Shown piece after piece: positions 59,138-64,000 of a stretch of DNA of 64,000 bases (within the stretch, counting starts at the first letter, position 1; every line of letters starts with the position of its first letter). The position numbers were made by a program, and so were the translations under genes. The DNA comes from Bradyrhizobium macuxiense. GTDB taxonomy: Bacteria > Pseudomonadota > Alphaproteobacteria > Rhizobiales > Xanthobacteraceae. Below the pieces are notes generated by a model. That model worked only from the letters and a program-made list of their open reading frames with translations, was not told the DNA's origin and made no database searches. The stretch covers positions 48,991 to 112,990 of the forward strand of contig NZ_LNCU01000107.1 of NCBI RefSeq assembly GCF_001542415.1, read 5' to 3'.

Positions 59138-59437
59138 TCACGCTTTCGAGTAGACATTCTTGGAGCCGATCTGGACGTTATCGACGACGGCGACGATGGC
59201 AGCGTCGGTCGGTGCGTTGCCAGCGTCGCCCAGTCGTGCGGCGCTACCGCGTGTGACCAGGACAACGTCGCCTTCGCCAGCGCCAATGAGATCGATGGCG
59301 ACATGAGCGGCGGCGCTCTTGGGGGTTGCCACTTCGGCTTCAACCTCCACAGGCTCTACAACCAGCAATTTGTAGGAATTCAGGCCGGACGACTTGATCG
59401 TCGAAACGACCGTTCCGACCACACGCCCGATCTCCAT
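59138..59437 (-). CDS. Pentameric microcompartment vertex protein (BMC-P, EutN/CcmL family)
   Basis: A 99-residue protein starting MEIGRVVGTVVSTIKSSGLN, then SYKLLVVEPV and DLIGAGEGDVVLVTRGSAAR, the EutN/CcmL pattern. Pentamers cap the vertices of the shell. ATG 59437 follows GGGAG. It is the first gene of the leftward microcompartment operon and is divergent from the gene at 59645. Confidence 0.95.
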   Translation of the reverse strand: MEIGRVVGTVVSTIKSSGLNSYKLLVVEPVEVEAEVATPKSAAAHVAIDLIGAGEGDVVLVTRGSAARLGDAGNAPTDAAIVAVVDNVQIGSKNVYSKA

Positions 59438-59644
59438 AGCGCACTCCCTAGCCACGATTGTCGGCGCTCGATTGACGCCATTTCGCGAACACTAGGGGGT
59501 CGAGCTGCCGAGCGTCATTCTCTCGTGGGGATAAAAAACACCGCGCGGTTTTATCTTGGACGACCGTGGCGAGGGCATTTTAAATACGGATGATGACGGT
59601 GCTCGCAGAGGGTGCCGCAAAGAGCGCCGGCTAGGAGGAACAGC
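59438..59644. promoter_or_regulatory. Divergent promoter region of the microcompartment locus
   Basis: The 207 bases between BMC-P and the lipocalin-like gene must contain both promoters. AT-rich patches at about 59531-59562 (GATAAAAAACA and GTTTTATC) and at 59578-59586 (TTTTAAATA) are candidate -10 elements. GATAAAA and TTTTATC (59531-59537 and 59554-59560) are inverted repeats. Confidence 0.4.
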
Positions 59645-60667
59645 ATGATCCAAGACGAGGACGTCTATTTTCACAAGGCGGACGCAGGCGTCCAAAACTG
59701 GGCCGAGACCAATTTCTTTGGTTTCTTTAACGCCGAGGCGAAGCTGAATATCGGCGTTTACGCCCTGTTCCGTCCAAATCTGGGCATCGTCAGCTCCACC
59801 ATCTGCATGAATTCAGGTTTCGCGAATACACCCTGGGAAGCGGACTTTTGCGATCTCCGGGCCTCGATGCCGATTCCCGAGCCGCGCGATCTCAGCGCCT
59901 TCACGCTCGATAACTCGCTCAGCATCAGGTGTCTGCGCCCGAATATGGACTGGCACATTGGCTATGATGACGGCGAGGGCACGCTGATCGACGTCGACTA
60001 TCGTTCGATCATGCTGCCATTCGACATTCACGATCCCGATATGGATCCGATGAAGGCGAAAGCCCTCAGGGAAGCCGAGCAGGGCGGCAAGTTCGCCTGG
60101 GGAACCGCTTACAACGGGCATTTCGACCAGACCGGACATTTCAAGGGAAAAGTTGCGATCCGGGGAAAGACGTTCCCGATCGACTGCATTTCGACGATGG
60201 ATCACAGCTGGGGACCTCGCCCCGAACGCGGCGCGCCCAATATGAGCTGGCTGCACGCCCACTTTTCAAAGGATCTCGCTTTTCACGTCATATTCAGTTT
60301 CGACCCCAAATCGAACGGTCGCGAACTGTCGCTGGCTCATGGCTATGTGGTCGAGAAGGGCAAAGTCTTCGGACTGAAGGAAGCCCATGGCGTGACCAAG
60401 AGGTCACGTGACCGCTACGCGGACGAGGTTGACCTGGTGCTGACCGACAGCAGCGACCGCGAATGGAAGCTCCACGGTAAGGGGTTAACGAGCTTCCCAT
60501 GGCAGTGTTGGCCGAACATGGTGTCCTTCAACGCCCTTGCGCGATGGACCTGTGAGAATCTGACCGGCTACGGCGAGATCCAGGACTTCTTTGAGATGCC
60601 GCAGCTGACCGCACTCAACGCGGCTCCGGAGACGCGCGTTCGCGCTGGGATGGCAGAGCTGCGATGA
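59645..60667 (+). CDS. Lipocalin/CrtC-like beta-barrel protein (DUF7064/7065-like)
   Basis: A 340-residue protein starting MIQDEDVYFHKADAGVQNWA, behind AGGAGGAACAGC. It is beta-rich throughout, with ISTMDHSWGPRPERGAPNMS WLHAHF near residues 190-215. That pattern is recognised from the tocopherol cyclase/hydroxyneurosporene-synthase-like domains in terpenoid and steroid degradation clusters. No signal peptide. These proteins bind hydrophobic substrates; some are hydratases. Here it opens the rightward operon beside the microcompartment. The stop overlaps the HAD start. Confidence 0.6.
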   Translation: MIQDEDVYFHKADAGVQNWAETNFFGFFNAEAKLNIGVYALFRPNLGIVSSTICMNSGFANTPWEADFCDLRASMPIPEPRDLSAFTLDNSLSIRCLRPNMDWHIGYDDGEGTLIDVDYRSIMLPFDIHDPDMDPMKAKALREAEQGGKFAWGTAYNGHFDQTGHFKGKVAIRGKTFPIDCISTMDHSWGPRPERGAPNMSWLHAHFSKDLAFHVIFSFDPKSNGRELSLAHGYVVEKGKVFGLKEAHGVTKRSRDRYADEVDLVLTDSSDREWKLHGKGLTSFPWQCWPNMVSFNALARWTCENLTGYGEIQDFFEMPQLTALNAAPETRVRAGMAELR

Positions 60668-61644
60668 AAGAAGTGCGCGCTGTCCTCTTTGATCTCGATG
60701 GGACGCTGGTGCAGACCAGGGAAGCGTCCTGGCGAGTGTTCGCCAAAACCAATGCGGCCTTGGGGCTTGGCATCAACAGCCAGGCCGAGTTCTTCGGTCT
60801 GCTCGAAGACAATATGTTTCACGGGCTTCAGAAGCACTGTGGCGACGACCGTCGCGCCGAAGAGGCGGCGCGGCATTTCCTCGAGCTTCTGCAACGAGAA
60901 TATAACCCCGAATTCGTGCCTGGCATGGCAGACGTTGTGCGCGCCTTTGCCGGCAAGTGCTCGCTGGCAGTGATATCCTCGAATTCGGTGGCCACGATAC
61001 GGCGCATTCTTGATCGCGAAGGCCTGACGCATTGCTTCTCGCACGTCTTCGGCGGCGATGTTGAAAAAGACAAGCGGGCCTGTGTCCGGCGCTTTCTGGC
61101 GGACCGTTCGTATCTGGTCAGCCGAAATTGCTCACCAGCCTACCGGGAGGGGCATGATCCTGACCCGCCGCTCGCGGATCAGATCGCGCTCATCACGGAT
61201 ACCGTCGGCGACGTCAGACACGCCGTGGAATGTGGTGTTCGAGCGATCGGCGTGGCCTGGGGCATGCACTCCGAGCAGCAATTGCGCGCTGCTGGCGCGG
61301 AGTTCGTCGCCGTTTGGCCACAGGAACTCGTGGCACAGATGCTCCCCGACGGCTTCGCCTCAAGCTGCGCGATCGCTCCCACGGCGGAGCCTGGCAATTG
61401 TTGCGGAAGCGTCACTTCAAACTGCAGCTGTGGTTGCCAGCACAGTGAACTTGCCGACGTCGCGGCCGTCAGGCGCGACCGGCGCATGGCTGCGACAGAG
61501 GCGTTTGGTGGACGAATAACGTGCGGTGTAGGCAGTCCTTCTGCACGGCACAACGTTCCCGCCACCCACGTCAGCGGTATCAACGACCACCTGTTGAACG
61601 CCCTTCGCCGCTTGCGCGGCAGCGAGCGACGACCGTTTCACTGA
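60664..61644 (+). CDS. HAD-family hydrolase (phosphoglycolate-phosphatase-like) with long C-terminal tail
   Basis: A 326-residue protein. AVLFDLDGTLVQT holds the nucleophile and acid Asp residues (D10 and D12), VISSNS is motif II, the EKDKR Lys is motif III, and ITDTVGDVRHA carries the motif IV Asp pair. Residues 1-225 form a normal HAD phosphatase; residues 226-326 are an unrelated tail with a Cys cluster (NCCGSVTSNCSCGCQHSE). The tail may be frame-shifted sequence or a real extension. It would remove a phosphate from the product or substrate of the PEP-type phosphotransferase genes downstream. Confidence 0.8.
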   Translation: MKEVRAVLFDLDGTLVQTREASWRVFAKTNAALGLGINSQAEFFGLLEDNMFHGLQKHCGDDRRAEEAARHFLELLQREYNPEFVPGMADVVRAFAGKCSLAVISSNSVATIRRILDREGLTHCFSHVFGGDVEKDKRACVRRFLADRSYLVSRNCSPAYREGHDPDPPLADQIALITDTVGDVRHAVECGVRAIGVAWGMHSEQQLRAAGAEFVAVWPQELVAQMLPDGFASSCAIAPTAEPGNCCGSVTSNCSCGCQHSELADVAAVRRDRRMAATEAFGGRITCGVGSPSARHNVPATHVSGINDHLLNALRRLRGSERRPFH

Positions 61645-61684
61645 CCATTCTTCTAACCACGTCAACACACAGGGAGGAGTCTAA

Positions 61685-62101
61685 ATGAGTTATGTCGCGG
61701 AAGGTTATAATAGCTTCGAGACCAAGAAGACGCCGTCCGGCATCGTCAAATATCTTCCGGATCCAAAGTCCGTCATCGCTCTCATCCAGAGCGGCAAGCT
61801 GAAGGAGCATATTCTCCTCGTCCAGGGCGGAACGACAACCTTCCTCGCGCCGGCCTTGAGCATGGGATCCATTGGCGTGATCACGATGTCAGGCGCTCCG
61901 GAGTCACATCTCGGAATCCTCTCGCGTGAATTCCAGATGCCCTGCGTGATGACGGCCTACCTCACGGACAGCGACTCCCGCTACGTCACGGGCGGAAACA
62001 ACGACGCTCATTTCGCTGCCATCATCAAGGCCCTTGAGGGCAAGAAAGTGCAGCTGCATTGCGAAGACAGGGAGACAGGCCGGATCGCCATCGTCAGCTG
62101 A
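61685..62101 (+). CDS. Stand-alone phosphohistidine swivelling domain (PEP-utilising enzyme mobile domain)
   Basis: A 138-residue protein. ILLVQGGTTTFLAPALSMGS IGVITMSGAPESHLGILSRE FQMPCVM is the swivel domain of PEP synthase/pyruvate phosphate dikinase; the His in PESHLG corresponds to the phosphorylated His of the GGxTSHAA motif. It has no ATP-grasp or PEP-binding domain of its own, so it must act with separate subunits. Phenylphosphate synthase is a known split enzyme of this sort. GGGAGGAG ribosome site. The genes at 62138 and 63613 are probable partners. Confidence 0.85.
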   Translation: MSYVAEGYNSFETKKTPSGIVKYLPDPKSVIALIQSGKLKEHILLVQGGTTTFLAPALSMGSIGVITMSGAPESHLGILSREFQMPCVMTAYLTDSDSRYVTGGNNDAHFAAIIKALEGKKVQLHCEDRETGRIAIVS

Positions 62102-62137
62102 TCAATCCAAGCATAATCGCAATCGAGGAGGAAACCG

Positions 62138-63547
62138 ATGTCTACCTATAAGGACCGTTACAAGTCTGCGGACGACGGTATGCGTTTTCAGGATCTCGTC
62201 TACCAGGGCAATTTCAAGGGCATGGATCCCGTGCCCGATGGCATCTTGGGCGACAAGGTCTTGCGCCAGCGCGCCAAGAGCAAAGTTCTGGAAAAAGTCA
62301 GCAAGGAAGATGTGCTCCGCGATCAATTCACTGTCGCCGAGCTGAACGACCTCAACAACTATCTGGCCTGGAACATCTGGGACGTGCTGGTGATGCGCGC
62401 GACCGAAGGCGTGTCAGGCATGATCCCGCGCCAGGAATACGAGATCCTCGCCTTCATGCACGAGTTCTATCGCTGGCCGGAAATCCTCGAGATGACGACC
62501 AACGAAGTCGGCGCTCAAGGCATCATCGACATCGGGGCGTCGGCGCGGCGGGAGATCGGCACCAAGGTGAATTGTGTTCACGACTGGTGCATCGGCGCCG
62601 TCGGCTTCGGCATGGGACGTTGTGGACTGCTGGCGCTCGAAGCCATCCAGCCGCAGGACTATGTGCGCGAGAGCAATATCATTCTCAAGTTCATGCAGCG
62701 CGTTCTTTGGGGTAAGCGGCAGGACGGCTACATCCTCAACTCACAGGACCGCTATCGTTGCAAGATCCATGAAAAGGACATCCTCGACAAGCTGGTCGGT
62801 CAAGTCGAATACTTCGAGCCGGGCAGCGAGAAGCATGACTCGCTGGTCCGTTTCAATGCTGCCGCCGAGCTTCTATCGTTCCTCGATCATTATGATTGCC
62901 GGCTGGGTCTGGGCGACACCGGGCCTTACGAGCTGCCGGACGGCAAGATCATGATCATTCGCGATCTCTTTACCAACGAGGAGGTCTACGATTGGAGCGA
63001 TGTTTGCGACCACGAGAACGTGCCCCACTGCTACACGCTGTGCCTCGTGATCGATCCCGAGAAGATGAATCTCTCGGAGATCCGGGTGAATGACATTTCG
63101 ACCACCTTCACGCGGCCAAAGAACTACATCGAGCACATTGTCGGCGGCGCGGTCTTCGTGCGCGAGAAGTGGAATACGCCGATGGGCGAGGTTTACCAGG
63201 TCAAGATATCAGAGCTGGACAAGCGGCTCGAAGGGATCCAGCAAGCGACCTTCAAGCTGTACACCAAGTTTTCGCGGATGTCGCGGCGCACTCTTATCAC
63301 CAACGGCATGTATGTGTACTATATCGACATGATCCTGCCGCATCTGCGACTTGCCGGCACCTACGAAAAGGCCTGCAAGGACTACGAGTTCTGGGAGATC
63401 GATCAACGCGTTTCCAACTATTACTATGACATCGTCAAGCGTGGCTTTGCTCAAGCCACGGTCCCGCAAAAGATATTCTCGGGCGAAGGCTATCTCCCGT
63501 TCCCCGAGGATGTGAGCCTCAATCGGTCGAAATACTATTGGAAGTAG
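62138..63547 (+). CDS. 469-residue protein of unknown function, partner of the swivel-domain protein
   Basis: Starts MSTYKDRYKSADDGMRFQDL, behind GAGGAGGAAA. The first 130 residues are helical (FTVAELNDLNNYLAWNIWD). A Cys-containing segment NCVHDWCIGAVGFGMGRCGL lies near residue 145-164. The C-terminal part contains FTRPKNYIEHIVGGAVFVRE and ends SLNRSKYYWK. No ATP-grasp or other known domain is recognisable. Its tight spacing to the swivel domain suggests a subunit of the same enzyme, for instance the substrate-binding part. Function unknown. Confidence 0.6.
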   Translation: MSTYKDRYKSADDGMRFQDLVYQGNFKGMDPVPDGILGDKVLRQRAKSKVLEKVSKEDVLRDQFTVAELNDLNNYLAWNIWDVLVMRATEGVSGMIPRQEYEILAFMHEFYRWPEILEMTTNEVGAQGIIDIGASARREIGTKVNCVHDWCIGAVGFGMGRCGLLALEAIQPQDYVRESNIILKFMQRVLWGKRQDGYILNSQDRYRCKIHEKDILDKLVGQVEYFEPGSEKHDSLVRFNAAAELLSFLDHYDCRLGLGDTGPYELPDGKIMIIRDLFTNEEVYDWSDVCDHENVPHCYTLCLVIDPEKMNLSEIRVNDISTTFTRPKNYIEHIVGGAVFVREKWNTPMGEVYQVKISELDKRLEGIQQATFKLYTKFSRMSRRTLITNGMYVYYIDMILPHLRLAGTYEKACKDYEFWEIDQRVSNYYYDIVKRGFAQATVPQKIFSGEGYLPFPEDVSLNRSKYYWK

Positions 63548-63561
63548 TGACCACCATGACT

Positions 63562-63591
63562 GGCCGGGCGCCGCTTCTGCGGCGCCCGGCC
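63562..63591 (+). terminator. Very strong 13-bp GC hairpin between genes
   Basis: GGCCGGGCGCCGC (63562-63574) pairs without mismatch with GCGGCGCCCGGCC (63579-63591) around a TTCT loop. No T-run follows, so it is not a classical terminator; it may stabilise the upstream mRNA or lower expression of the gene at 63613. Confidence 0.7.
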
Positions 63592-63612
63592 CCTGCATCG
63601 ATTGGACGGACG

Positions 63613-64000
63613 ATGACAGCCTTAAGTGAAGATGAATTTCTCGTGCTCAACGGCGCCCATCTTAAAAAGATGGCATCGGCAAAGGAGCTGGCGCGCGCTG
63701 TTGGCGTCGATGCCGCCCTGGCGCAAGCCGTGCTCGACGCGGCGGCGGAGAAGGGGCTGCTCATGGTGGCGGAAGGCAAGTATCTCCTCTTGCCGGACGG
63801 CACGAATGCCGTGCACAAATTTTACAGTGCTGCCTACGGACCTCTTCGCTCAAATGAGTCGGTTCTGGCGTGGTACGAACGTTTCGAAGTGATCAACGAT
63901 CAGTTCATCAAACAGGTCAGCGAATGGCAGTCGACGGATGGCGATGATCGCATCCAGGGGCGGCTCATCAAGACGGTGGAACGGTTGACCAAGAATATTC
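63613..64000 (+). CDS. Start of a gene that runs off the right edge; winged-helix-like N-terminus
   Basis: ATG 63613 opens a frame with no stop to the end of the window (129 codons). It starts MTALSEDEFLVLNGAHLKKM; residues 20-55 (ASAKELARAVGVDAALAQAV and LDAAAEKGLLMVAEGKYLLL) look like a small winged-helix domain. The following part (VLAWYERFEVINDQFIKQVS and EWQSTDGDDRIQGRLIKTVE) is helical and acidic. No family recognised. Position after the swivel domain and 469-residue genes suggests a third subunit or regulator of the same enzyme. Confidence 0.65.
   Translation, partial: MTALSEDEFLVLNGAHLKKMASAKELARAVGVDAALAQAVLDAAAEKGLLMVAEGKYLLLPDGTNAVHKFYSAAYGPLRSNESVLAWYERFEVINDQFIKQVSEWQSTDGDDRIQGRLIKTVERLTKNI

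Overview
The window looks like a chromosomal segment of a high-GC alphaproteobacterium of the Bradyrhizobium type. The basis is codon and GC character, long operons of aromatic catabolism, HAAT-type ABC transporters, and small conserved proteins (e.g. 26382-26582 and 26595-26990) that I recognise from Bradyrhizobium. No rRNA, tRNA, CRISPR array or complete insertion sequence was seen. The assignment is by recognition, not by search.

Region 1 (1-5.2 kb) is a decayed accessory zone. It holds an IS21 IstB remnant, an IS1595/ISXO2-type transposase remnant, two small zinc-ribbon proteins, an XRE regulator, a FitA-like antitoxin with a frameshifted VapC/FitB-type toxin, and a DUF2130 remnant. Region 2 (5.2-14.8 kb) holds two convergent, tightly packed gene sets that look like biological-conflict modules. 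Rightward there is an alpha/beta-hydrolase, a caspase-like protease and a large protein ending in a pYEATS-like domain. Leftward there is an HNH protein, a RAMP/Cas7-like protein, a 169-aa protein, a metallophosphoesterase, a small protein, an AAA+ ATPase and a small basic protein. The leftward set diverges from an XRE regulator across two near-identical palindromic operators 42 bp apart.

Region 3 (15.6-26.1 kb) is a LysR-controlled operon for a phenolic substrate such as resorcinol. It encodes a flavin hydroxylase, hydroxyquinol 1,2-dioxygenase, maleylacetate reductase and a five-part ABC importer. It also carries a second intradiol dioxygenase that lacks two of four iron ligands. Region 4 (27.3-32.3 kb) has an MFS carrier, an HMG-CoA-lyase-like enzyme with a class III CoA-transferase, and a YitT-like membrane protein. 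Region 5 (32.3-41.2 kb) is a leftward operon for arylacetate/homoprotocatechuate meta-cleavage (FAH, HpaD, HpaE, second aldehyde dehydrogenase, ThDP decarboxylase, MFS, NmrA), next to a LysR gene. Region 6 (42.4-50.6 kb) has an exported triple-RidA protein, another LysR gene, and a second lyase/CoA-transferase/MFS module with an SMP-30-like and a 4,5-dihydroxyphthalate-decarboxylase-like protein.

Region 7 (51.2-64 kb) is a bacterial microcompartment locus. It has a GAF/PucR-type regulator, alcohol dehydrogenase, a malate-dehydrogenase-like protein with an EutQ-like N-terminal extension, BMC-T, EutJ-like, acylating aldehyde dehydrogenase, BMC-H and BMC-P. No recognised signature enzyme is in view. 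Divergently transcribed are a lipocalin-like protein, a HAD hydrolase, a stand-alone phosphohistidine swivel domain, a 469-aa protein of unknown function and a further gene that runs off the right edge. The microcompartment plus the split PEP-synthase-like genes, and the caspase operon, are the strongest candidates for something not yet described.
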